Below are positions 6,794 through 12,971 of a stretch of DNA of 13,195 nucleotides, piece after piece (within the stretch, counting starts at the first letter, position 1; each line of letters starts with the position of its first letter). The stretch comes from CAKZRD01 sp038886595. Lineage in GTDB: Archaea > Nanobdellota > Nanobdellia > Pacearchaeales > GW2011-AR1. The stretch is taken from contig JAWALV010000013.1 of assembly GCA_038886595.1 (NCBI GenBank), forward strand, positions 1 to 13,195, read 5' to 3'. The notes under the pieces are model-generated. The model saw nothing but the letters and a program-made list of their open reading frames with translations, did no database searches and had not been told where the DNA came from. Both the position numbers and the translations under genes were made by a program.

Positions 6794-8282
6794 ATGCTAT
6801 ATTCTCCCATCTTTTAGATAAAGAACTATCAAAAGAAAAGATTTTTCTCATATTAAAAGAGGAAGAATATAAAATTTTTCTGTCTCTAACAAAAGGTTTT
6901 GATCTCTCTGCCATCCATACAAAAAAATTAAAATGTTTATCATTTTCTAAAAAATATTTTAAATCATTTTTATTAAAATTAGATAAATAAAAAAAATAAT
7001 CTGGGATAACTTTTTCTTTAATGACTTCTAACAATTTTTCCTCTATAAAATTATTAAAACTTATTCCATCTTTCTCTCCTAACATTTGTATAGCATAAGA
7101 TCCCAACATCACACCGACATAATTCTTGTCTTCTTGATTAGATTTTCTTAATTTTTCTAAACCTTTTATTCTAATTTCCAAATAAGGAACCAAAGCTAAT
7201 TCCAAGGGGGAACTCTCTTGACCTTTTGTTTTTAGATAAATTTCTTTAGCAATAGTATAAGCATCATCTGTGCCTTCAAAATTAGCTCTTATCCTACCAT
7301 TTACTTCTTCTCTTGTAAACCTGGAAAAAGAAAAATGATAATGGAAATTTTTTAACAAATCTTCTAAACTTGAATCTTTTAGTGTGTGTTCTAAATCACT
7401 AACATTTTCCATTTCAAGAGAGTTTATTATTTTTATAATATTGTTTGTATTAATATCTTGTCCAAAAATAGCAGTTCCTCTAGCTGCCACTTGATTTCCT
7501 ACATATTCTGAAGTATTTATTTCTCCATAAGCTAAATCAAATTCAAATCTTGAATAAGGAACAACGCCTTTTGCTCTTTTTACGCCTGCATTGCTTAGTT
7601 TTTGCAATAAGTCATAAACTTTGTCTTTATCTATAAAAGGTGGAAGTGAAAAGCTTATTTTTCTAAAATGTTCGTGACCACTCTCTATATTAGTTAATGA
7701 CTCTCTCCATTGTGGAGAGTAAAAAAGAAGATAACTTAAATCCTTATTTTTTTCTCCTGCATAAACAACCCTACTCTTTGTTGCTCCGAGAGCATCTAAA
7801 TCCTTTTTAACTTCTTCTATTTTTTCATTTGGTTTAGTGAGTATTATTGTACTAGCACATTGGGCTGCTGCTATTTGTGCTCTTAAACTTTTAACTTCTT
7901 CCCAATTAGAAACAGGAACCATAGAAAACACCTTATCTATTTCAAAATCTTCTCTTTTTGAAATAGCTATTTCTTGAACCGTTTGAATAATATCGTAAAT
8001 ATTTGAAGCTCCAGAAGGTTCAATTATAAAATAATCTAAGTTGTTGTCTATTTTTTCTAAATGTTTCTTTAAATCTTGTTTTCTTTCACAACAAACACAT
8101 CCTGCTTTAAAACTCTTTACATCGCCTTTTATTTTTATTCTTCTAGAATCGTCATTAATAATTCCTAAATCTGAAATTGCAGCACCTAGTCTCGCTATTT
8201 TTTCTAATCCGGGAGCTATAGCATTTATAAAAGTTGTTTTTCCCGAACCTAAAGGTCCTGCAGTAAATATAAATTTTACCAT
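6786..8282 (-). CDS. G3E-family (CobW/COG0523-like) GTPase with C-terminal extension
   Basis: G3E GTPases act as metallochaperones or metal-insertion factors. This 498-residue protein has the P-loop GPLGSGKT (9-16), the family hallmark CxCC in GCVCCE (Cys62, 64, 65) that binds metal, a switch/Walker B-like segment FIIEPSGAS (85-93, cf. family E-x-SG), and TKPN (149-152) at the base-recognition position where NKxD is usual. Residues about 205-290 match the CobW C-terminal domain (KISFSLPPF, GVKRAKGVV, then a strand with FGQDIN). Residues about 300-498 form an extra, mostly helical region I do not recognise; ordinary COG0523 proteins are about 320-400 residues long. Which metal it handles is unknown. 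It lies directly downstream of tRNA-Leu and overlaps the SDR-like gene, suggesting a functional pair. The ATG at 8282 is supported by the immediate P-loop strand. Confidence 0.88.
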   Translation of the reverse strand: MVKFIFTAGPLGSGKTTFINAIAPGLEKIARLGAAISDLGIINDDSRRIKIKGDVKSFKAGCVCCERKQDLKKHLEKIDNNLDYFIIEPSGASNIYDIIQTVQEIAISKREDFEIDKVFSMVPVSNWEEVKSLRAQIAAAQCASTIILTKPNEKIEEVKKDLDALGATKSRVVYAGEKNKDLSYLLFYSPQWRESLTNIESGHEHFRKISFSLPPFIDKDKVYDLLQKLSNAGVKRAKGVVPYSRFEFDLAYGEINTSEYVGNQVAARGTAIFGQDINTNNIIKIINSLEMENVSDLEHTLKDSSLEDLLKNFHYHFSFSRFTREEVNGRIRANFEGTDDAYTIAKEIYLKTKGQESSPLELALVPYLEIRIKGLEKLRKSNQEDKNYVGVMLGSYAIQMLGEKDGISFNNFIEEKLLEVIKEKVIPDYFFYLSNFNKNDLKYFLENDKHFNFFVWMAERSKPFVRDRKILYSSSFNMRKIFSFDSSLSKRWENIAYE

Positions 8283-8307
8283 TTTGAGGTTATATATAAA
8301 AAAGATA

Positions 8308-8315
8308 TTTTATAA
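8308..8315 (-). promoter_or_regulatory. TATA box for the GTPase-SDR operon
   Basis: TTTATAAA is centred about 29 bases upstream of the GTPase ATG, between that gene and tRNA-Leu. It predicts a transcript starting within a few bases of the ATG. A T-run on the minus strand at 8298-8303 could also end tRNA-Leu transcription. Read-through from the tRNA cannot be excluded. Confidence 0.45.
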
Positions 8316-8329
8316 ATTTTTTTATTTCA

Positions 8330-8412
8330 TGCGGGGAAGAGGATTCGAACCCCTGCAGGCAAAAGCCATCGCGTCCTTAGCGCGACCCGTTTGACCACTC
8401 CGGCATCCCCGC
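8330..8412 (-). tRNA. tRNA-Leu, anticodon AAG as read
   Basis: Minus strand: acceptor GCGGGGA pairs perfectly with TCCCCGC; D-arm CCG/CGG; anticodon stem TCGCG/CGCGA with loop CTAAGGA; long variable arm with stem GGC/GCC and a TTTT loop; T-arm AGGGG-TTCGAAT-CCTCT. The long variable arm with discriminator A (8330) marks tRNA-Leu, and G37 after the anticodon fits a leucine NAG isoacceptor. With T at 33, the anticodon is AAG. CCA is not encoded and there is no intron. A34 is very unusual for an archaeon, where GAG is expected. It precedes the GTPase gene by 47 bases on the same strand. Confidence 0.9.
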
Positions 8413-8470
8413 TTAAAACATATAAATATAAAAAAACTCGTCTTTTAATATTTTATTTTTACAAAAAATT

Positions 8471-8478
8471 ATTTAAAT
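8471..8478 (+). promoter_or_regulatory. TATA box for the thyA-dhfr operon
   Basis: ATTTAAAT is centred about 25 bases before the thyA ATG at 8499 and no ribosome-binding site lies between, so a leaderless mRNA is expected. The 86-base stretch between tRNA-Leu and thyA also has to hold the tRNA-Leu promoter on the other strand; AT-rich TATA-like sequences at 8421-8455 are candidates but none stands out. Confidence 0.5.
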
Positions 8479-8498
8479 AAAAAAATAAATTATTATTT

Positions 8499-9602
8499 AT
8501 GGTAAAAAATCCATTCGATGAAGAATACAACAGAATAGTTATAAAAGTCCTAACAGAAGGAGAGATTAGATTTGATAAAAGAACTGGACAAACCACTTTA
8601 GGTCTACTTGGGGAAAAAGCACACTTTATTATAACAGAATATTTTCCTCTTCTAACAACAAAAAAAATTTTTTTTAAAGGAGTGGTTGAGGAATTATTCT
8701 GGAAATTAAGAGGGGAAAAAAATTCTTATGAATTGCACAAGAGAGGAATAAACATATGGGACAGGAATGCTTTTGACTTATATCTAAAAAGAGTAAAAAG
8801 CAATCTAAAAGATAAAAAAAATACCGAAGAATGGGAAAAAGAATTTGAAAATTATTTTAAAAAAATGGACAATGAAAATTTTAATCCGGATGATTCTGAT
8901 TTGGGACCTATTTATGGTTATCAACTAAGACATTGGCAAAAAAAAGAAGGAGGAGAAATAGATCAACTAAAAAAGTTAATAGATAATATAAAAAAAAATC
9001 CTGGTGGGCGTTATGCTTTTATGAATTCTTTAAACATTGGAGAACTGGAAAAAATGGCAATAGCTCCTTGTCCTTTTCACCATCAATTCGCTGTTTATGG
9101 TGGTTATCTTGATTCGGTTTGTGCACAAAGATCTTGTGATTTATATTTAGGAGTACCTTTTAATATTGCACAAGAAGCTCTTCTTAATATTTTAATTTCG
9201 AGAGAGACTAATCTAAAACCTAGAAAACTATCCCATCATTTTTTTGATTTGCATGTTTACATCGGAAATAAACCAAGATCTGAGTTTCTTACAGATAAAA
9301 AAAACCTAAAAGAATTTCAAAAAAAAATTAAAAAAATAAATATTTATGAAAAAGAAAAATATTACTTATTAAAAGAATGGTATTTAAATAATGCGCCTAA
9401 AGAAACAAAAGAAAATGAAAGAAAAGACCATATACCTTTCTTACTAGAGCAACTAGCAAAAGAACCTAAAGAACCTCCAAAATTATTTATAAAATCAAGT
9501 GAAACAATTTTTGAAGTTATAAAAAAGCCTTACGATCAAGTTATTGAACTTATAAATTACTTTCCTCATGAATGGGATTCGAAAGCCAAAATGGCTGCTT
9601 AA
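8499..9602 (+). CDS. thyA: Thymidylate synthase (ThyA type), divergent active site
   Basis: Converts dUMP and methylene-tetrahydrofolate to dTMP and dihydrofolate. Recognisable family segments are YFPLLTTKK (48-56), EELFWKLRGEKN (64-75), LGPIYGYQLRHW (135-146), APC (catalytic Cys191), QRSCDLYLGVPFNIA (210-224, including Arg211, Asp214 and the dUMP-selecting Asn222), DLHVY (His252, Tyr254) and the C-terminal PHEWDSKAKMAA. At 367 residues it exceeds the approximately 264 of E. coli ThyA because of insertions at about 90-130 and 262-320. Compared with E. coli, the His after the catalytic Cys is Pro192, the second Arg of the phosphate-binding RR pair is Tyr172, and the Trp of SAWN is Leu178. The essential Cys, Arg211, Asn and C-terminus remain, so activity is plausible. 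It is followed one base later by dihydrofolate reductase. Confidence 0.95.
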   Translation: MVKNPFDEEYNRIVIKVLTEGEIRFDKRTGQTTLGLLGEKAHFIITEYFPLLTTKKIFFKGVVEELFWKLRGEKNSYELHKRGINIWDRNAFDLYLKRVKSNLKDKKNTEEWEKEFENYFKKMDNENFNPDDSDLGPIYGYQLRHWQKKEGGEIDQLKKLIDNIKKNPGGRYAFMNSLNIGELEKMAIAPCPFHHQFAVYGGYLDSVCAQRSCDLYLGVPFNIAQEALLNILISRETNLKPRKLSHHFFDLHVYIGNKPRSEFLTDKKNLKEFQKKIKKINIYEKEKYYLLKEWYLNNAPKETKENERKDHIPFLLEQLAKEPKEPPKLFIKSSETIFEVIKKPYDQVIELINYFPHEWDSKAKMAA

Positions 9603-9603
9603 A

Positions 9604-10125
9604 ATGAATTTGACAATAATTGCTGCAATCTCGGATTTGTATGGAAGAAGAATTATAGGAAAAGAAGGAAAAATTCCATGGAATATACCAGAAGATTTAA
9701 TAAGATTTAAATATCTTACTTCAGGAAAAGCAGTTATTTATGGAAGAATAACAGCAGAAAACATTTATTCGAGGTTAAATACTCTTCTGCCAAATAGATA
9801 TAATTTTTTAGTATCTGAAAGTTTAAGAGAAGATTGTGAAATTATTCAGAATTCTAGAAGAAGAGGGGTTTTTGTAGGTTTAAGTAAAAAATTAGATGAT
9901 GCAATAAATAATGCTTTTTATTACTCAGACGAAATTTATATAGCTGGAGGATTCAAGATATATGAAGAAGCATTAAAAAGAAGAGATTTGAAAAGATTAG
10001 AAATAACAGAAATAAAAAAAATCTATGAAGGTGATGTTTTTTTTCCGGAGATAAACTGGAAAGAATGGAACTTAATAAGAAAGATAGAGAAAAAAGAAAT
10101 AAATTTTCTTTCGTTTTCTAAATAA
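9604..10125 (+). CDS. folA: Dihydrofolate reductase
   Basis: NADPH-dependent reduction of the dihydrofolate released by thymidylate synthase back to tetrahydrofolate. The 173-residue protein shows the family pattern: LTIIAAIS N-terminal strand, GKIPWNIPEDLIRFK around residues 25-40 with the substrate-binding acidic residue in PEDL, the cofactor segment SGKAVIYGRITAENI (family form VIMGRxTxESI), GGFKIYEEAL (family GGxxxYxxxL), and GDVFFPEINWKEW near the C-terminus. I chose the ATG at 9604, one base after the thyA stop; a longer frame from 9568 would lie inside the thyA C-terminus and adds residues not found in the family. No Shine-Dalgarno sequence is seen, so translation is probably coupled to thyA. 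Its stop is one base from the stop of convergent rpo3. Confidence 0.95.
   Translation: MNLTIIAAISDLYGRRIIGKEGKIPWNIPEDLIRFKYLTSGKAVIYGRITAENIYSRLNTLLPNRYNFLVSESLREDCEIIQNSRRRGVFVGLSKKLDDAINNAFYYSDEIYIAGGFKIYEEALKRRDLKRLEITEIKKIYEGDVFFPEINWKEWNLIRKIEKKEINFLSFSK
10090..10095 (-). terminator. Candidate T-run terminator of the ribosomal/polymerase operon
   Basis: About 30 bases beyond the rpo3 stop, the minus strand has a run of six T within a pyrimidine-rich stretch. Archaeal polymerase stops at such runs. It lies inside the convergent dihydrofolate reductase gene, as it must because the two stops are one base apart. Confidence 0.3.
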
Positions 10126-10126
10126 T

Positions 10127-10837
10127 TTATTTTGAAAGCTCTTTTTTTAGTTCGTTTAAATTTTTATCTAAAACTTTAACAGATTCTCTTAAAATATCAC
10201 TTGTCGACATCATACCAAAACTTTCTATTACAAAAACTATTTTATCTGTTGATTTTATTTCGACATTTTTAAAATTTATATCATCTTCTTCAAAATCACA
10301 AGCCCATTCATTTTTTACTATAACTTCATTGTTTTCTAACGTAAATATTTTTGGATAAACCTCAACCAAAGAAAAATTTTTTTTAGCATCGTTATTTAAA
10401 TTTATTTTTTTATAAGTATAATAATATATTAATCCAGGAAGATGTCTTGAATGTTCCTTAGCATTCCCGAGAGAAGCTCTTGCTATAAATTCAACTTTTT
10501 GACCTTTGTTTAATTTAACTAAAGGTATGTCATTAATAGCTACTAAGTCTTTTCCTAATTGTTGAGATAAAATTTCTTCTCCTTCTTTTTTAGCTTCATA
10601 TTTTAACGGAATTTCTATAACTTCTCCTTCTTTTAATCTTTCATTTTTTAAAGGAATCATACCTATTCTATGAGCTAATATCTCATCATTAAGAACTGAA
10701 TCGTTTTTAAAAAACTCTACTTCCTTTATAGCCAAAGTTTTTATTTCAAAAGAACTTCTTCTTATAGCGTTTGCTAAACTTAAATTTAAATCTAAAACCA
10801 AAACTTCTTTATCATCCGTTTTTAAAGCCCTCTCCAT
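10127..10837 (-). CDS. rpoD: DNA-directed RNA polymerase subunit Rpo3 (RpoD)
   Basis: Archaeal counterpart of the bacterial alpha and eukaryotic Rpb3 subunit, which starts polymerase assembly with Rpo11. The 236-residue protein contains ANAIRR (22-27) in the dimerisation helix, LAIKEVEF (35-42), DEILAHRIGMIPL (51-63) and the GNAKEHSRHLPG region (124-135), all diagnostic. It lacks the cysteine pattern of the extra 4Fe-4S domain found in some archaeal Rpo3 proteins; only one Cys is present. It starts one base after the uS11 stop and has a strong Shine-Dalgarno sequence inside that gene. In many archaea eL18, uL13, uS9 and further subunits follow, but here the operon ends and converges on dihydrofolate reductase. 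Confidence 0.97.
   Translation of the reverse strand: MERALKTDDKEVLVLDLNLSLANAIRRSSFEIKTLAIKEVEFFKNDSVLNDEILAHRIGMIPLKNERLKEGEVIEIPLKYEAKKEGEEILSQQLGKDLVAINDIPLVKLNKGQKVEFIARASLGNAKEHSRHLPGLIYYYTYKKINLNNDAKKNFSLVEVYPKIFTLENNEVIVKNEWACDFEEDDINFKNVEIKSTDKIVFVIESFGMMSTSDILRESVKVLDKNLNELKKELSK
10142..10148 (+). terminator. Candidate T-run terminator of the thyA-dhfr operon
   Basis: A run of seven T on the plus strand 17 bases beyond the dihydrofolate reductase stop, inside the antisense strand of the rpo3 3' end. It is the first T-run after the stop; no stem is needed for archaeal intrinsic termination. Confidence 0.3.
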
Positions 10838-10838
10838 T

Positions 10839-11225
10839 TTAAACCCTCCTTCCTCTTCTTCCCCCTTTCTTTTTAGGACCGCCTCTTGGGAATCTAGTTG
10901 TATCTATGATAGATAAAATTTTGAATCCTTCTTTAGAAAGAGTTTTTATCACCATATTACCTGATTGTGTTGGACCAGTTTCTCTTGTTTTTCCTCTTAT
11001 TCTTATATATAAAGATTCTACCCCATAATCTTTTATTAATTCTTTTATTCTTTTAGCTATAAACATCGCTACCGTTGGATCTCCCTTTAGTCTATCATGC
11101 TTGGTTATAATTCCCCCAGTTACTCTAGCAACAGTATTCCCAGCCAAATCAGTAACTTGGGCGTGTGTATTATTTGAAGTACTATATATATAAACTATCA
11201 TTGCTTTTTTTTCTTCTTTAGCCAT
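10839..11225 (-). CDS. rps11: Small ribosomal subunit protein uS11
   Basis: Component of the 30S platform that contacts 16S rRNA near the mRNA exit. Clear family signatures: NNTHAQVTDLAGNTVAR, GGIITKHDRLKGDPTVAM, RIRGKTRETGPTQSGN, DTTRFPRGGPKKKGGRRGR with the basic C-terminal tail. I chose the ATG at 11225 (MAKEEKK, 128 residues), which overlaps the uS4 stop by 8 bases and has GGAG just upstream; a TTG nine bases earlier would add MEK and cannot be excluded. The last codons, encoding GRRGRRV, also contain the ribosome-binding site of rpo3. Confidence 0.97.
   Translation of the reverse strand: MAKEEKKAMIVYIYSTSNNTHAQVTDLAGNTVARVTGGIITKHDRLKGDPTVAMFIAKRIKELIKDYGVESLYIRIRGKTRETGPTQSGNMVIKTLSKEGFKILSIIDTTRFPRGGPKKKGGRRGRRV
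10845..10849 (-). promoter_or_regulatory. Strong Shine-Dalgarno sequence for rpo3, inside rps11
   Basis: GGAGG on the minus strand, 7 bases before the rpo3 ATG, matches the CCUCC anti-Shine-Dalgarno core. It is formed by the arginine/glycine codons at the end of uS11. It is the clearest such site in the window. Confidence 0.7.
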
Positions 11226-11679
11226 TTTCTCCAACTTTTATTTTAATTTTATTTTCTTCATCTTTATTTACAAAATAAGAAGGGATATTTACGACCCTAT
11301 CTCCAACTTTTATTTTTTTGTGCGTTACAAGTTGTCTAGCTTCTTTTATAGTTTTTGCAAAGCCTTTATTAAAAACCACTGTTTGAAGCCTTCTTGATAA
11401 CCAATCTTCTGTTTTTAAATCTAACGCTTCAACAATATTTTCAATTTTAAAACCTTTCTCTTTTAATCTATTTACAAATTCTTTTTTTTCTTCTTCTGAA
11501 GCAGTAATTAATTTTTTAGCTTTTCTTTTAATCACTTTTACCTGAAATTCTGCTTTCCAGATTTCTTTTTTATTTTTTAAACCAAATTTCTGCATAATTC
11601 TCTTTTCTTCTGATATTCTCTGAGAATCAAAAGGCTTTTTAGGTCTGGAATATTTTTTTGTTCTTCTTTTTATTCCCAT
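11218..11679 (-). CDS. rps4: Small ribosomal subunit protein uS4
   Basis: Primary rRNA-binding protein that initiates 30S body assembly. At 153 residues it is compact; many archaeal versions are near 170-180. The N-terminus (MGIKRRTKKYSRPKKPFD) is typical of archaeal/eukaryotic uS4 (S9e-like), and the S4 RNA-binding domain is clear at about 93-140: SRRLQTVVFNKGFAKTIKE, ARQLVTHKKIKVGDRVVNIP, SYFV. The ATG shares one base with the uS13 stop (TAATG), indicating coupled translation. Confidence 0.97.
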   Translation of the reverse strand: MGIKRRTKKYSRPKKPFDSQRISEEKRIMQKFGLKNKKEIWKAEFQVKVIKRKAKKLITASEEEKKEFVNRLKEKGFKIENIVEALDLKTEDWLSRRLQTVVFNKGFAKTIKEARQLVTHKKIKVGDRVVNIPSYFVNKDEENKIKIKVGENG

Positions 11680-12134
11680 TATTCAGATTTTTTCTTTTTT
11701 ATACCTCCTCCGCTCTTCATTTTATTTTTTCTAAAATGAGATTTTGTTCTTTGTCCTCTCACTGGTTGTCCTAAAGAGTGTCTAATTCCCTTAAAACTCT
11801 TTATTTTTTTCATTCTTTTTATATCAAAATCCATCTGAAGATTTACATCAGTAGAGATTAAATGCCTATCTTTCCCAGTTTCTCTATCTTTTCTTCTGTT
11901 TTTTAAAAAAGAAGGAAAATCTTTTTTTTCTATTAGTTCTTCTATTTTTTTTATTTCGTTTTGGTTAAGTTCATTAATTTTTTTATTTTTATCTAAAGAT
12001 AACTTATTACAAATTGCGTTAGAAACAGACCAAGATATTCCTTTTATTTCTGTTAAACCTTTATAAATTTTAGAATTTCCTTTAATGTCTGTACTTGCTA
12101 TTCTAATAACACTCTTTAAATTATCTTCTTTCAT
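11679..12134 (-). CDS. rps13: Small ribosomal subunit protein uS13
   Basis: 30S head protein that contacts the large subunit and the P-site tRNA. The 151-residue protein has the helix-two-turn-helix region (YKGLTEIKGISWSVSNAIC), the archaeal central helices, RRKDRETGKDRHLIS, and the diagnostic KGIRHSLGQPVRGQRTKS near residues 115-132, then a lysine-rich tail. Its start overlaps the DUF655 stop as ATGA. This places the classical archaeal uS13-uS4-uS11-Rpo3 order directly behind the eL21-Rpo4-DUF655 group. Confidence 0.97.
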   Translation of the reverse strand: MKEDNLKSVIRIASTDIKGNSKIYKGLTEIKGISWSVSNAICNKLSLDKNKKINELNQNEIKKIEELIEKKDFPSFLKNRRKDRETGKDRHLISTDVNLQMDFDIKRMKKIKSFKGIRHSLGQPVRGQRTKSHFRKNKMKSGGGIKKKKSE

Positions 12135-12667
12135 TTTGTAAATAAATTATACCTCTCATTTTGTGTTAGTTCTTGGAAGATTCTTTTTTCAATTGCTTTT
12201 TTAATTTCAGGAATGTTTGGCACCCTTTTATTTATATCATCGAAAGATTCGAAAGGTTTTATTTGTCTTTCCTTGAGCAAATCTTGGCAATGTTTATTTC
12301 CAAAACCAGGAAGCAACTCAAAAGTATGGAGTCTTTTGTTTATAGCTTCTGCTTTATTTATAAAATCTATTATTTCCTTTTCATTATTCTTAACATATTC
12401 CGATATAATTTCAGGAAGTAAAAGCTTAGCATTTTCTGTCAGTTTTTCTCTATGTAACCTTCCTTTTATAAAATGTATTTTATCTCTTTTTTCACTTCCA
12501 ATATAAACTTCTTCTTTTGGTTCAAAAGTTGCTCCTTTCCTTGGAGATAAATGAAGCAAAATAAGGTTTTTCTTTCCTATAGCTTGAACCACTGGAAATC
12601 TAACTTTTTCTAAAGGGTAGCCGTAAGGTAAAAAATCTAAAACTATTGCATAATCTTCTTTTTCCAT
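12131..12667 (-). CDS. DUF655 family protein (archaeal RNA-binding, helix-hairpin-helix)
   Basis: Member of the archaeal DUF655/COG1491 family, encoded beside Rpo4 and eL21 in many archaea and presumed to bind nucleic acid; no enzyme activity is established to my knowledge. The 178-residue protein begins DYAIVLDFLPYGYP, has a beta-rich N-terminal half resembling an OB fold (about 5-70), then a helix-hairpin-helix region with LLPGFGNKHCQDLL (118-131) and PFESFDDINKRVPN (138-151). It starts 4 bases beyond the rpo4 stop, with a weak GAGGG upstream, and overlaps uS13 by 4 bases. Confidence 0.9.
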   Translation of the reverse strand: MEKEDYAIVLDFLPYGYPLEKVRFPVVQAIGKKNLILLHLSPRKGATFEPKEEVYIGSEKRDKIHFIKGRLHREKLTENAKLLLPEIISEYVKNNEKEIIDFINKAEAINKRLHTFELLPGFGNKHCQDLLKERQIKPFESFDDINKRVPNIPEIKKAIEKRIFQELTQNERYNLFTK

Positions 12668-12670
12668 TTT

Positions 12671-12970
12671 TTAATTCCCTCTTAAAACGTTTAAAATTTT
12701 ATTTATTTCTTCTTCATTTAAAGAAACTTCTGGAAGAACCTTTATAACTTCTTGGGAAGTTTCAGGTAAAAAATTAATTAAACTAATTATATCTTCTTCT
12801 TTTAGTTTATATATTTTTAAAGAAAGCAATTTTTCCTTAAGTTCATTTTCTTTTTTTTCATCGTTTTTTATAAAATCTTTAACAAATTTTTTTAATTTTT
12901 CAGATTTTTCCGTTTTTTTAGATAACTTGGCTGCTTCTAAATAAGTTATAGGTTTTTTTTCTTTTATCAT
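12671..12970 (-). CDS. rpoF: DNA-directed RNA polymerase subunit Rpo4 (RpoF)
   Basis: Counterpart of eukaryotic Rpb4, which with Rpo7 forms the polymerase stalk used in open-complex formation and RNA binding. The 99-residue protein is near the family size. It starts with ITYLEAAKL, followed by a long charged helical segment and the C-terminal HRDC-like helices (EEDIISLINFLPETSQEVIK, then EVSLNEEEINKILNVL). Position directly after eL21 and before DUF655 is the conserved archaeal arrangement and supports the call. AGGAG at 12982-12986, within the end of the eL21 gene, is a possible but distant ribosome-binding site (11 bases from the ATG). Confidence 0.92.
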   Translation of the reverse strand: MIKEKKPITYLEAAKLSKKTEKSEKLKKFVKDFIKNDEKKENELKEKLLSLKIYKLKEEDIISLINFLPETSQEVIKVLPEVSLNEEEINKILNVLRGN

Positions 12971-12971
12971 T

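Noticed and set aside
8041..8394. A plus-strand open frame running opposite the GTPase start and into tRNA-Leu.
   Set aside because: It overlaps a clear G3E GTPase P-loop region and a tRNA, and its translation has no recognisable domain.
5727..8412. The tRNA-flanked GTPase-SDR pair as an integrated mobile element.
   Set aside because: No integrase, no duplicated tRNA fragment and no change in base composition are visible.
9568..9603. An earlier ATG for dihydrofolate reductase inside thyA.
   Set aside because: It adds twelve residues (MNGIRKPKWLLK) unlike the family N-terminus; the ATG one base after the thyA stop fits better.
12173..12506. Two plus-strand open frames opposite DUF655.
   Set aside because: They are antisense to a conserved gene and rich in Phe/Ser/Ile as expected for the complement of an AT-rich Lys/Glu-rich gene.
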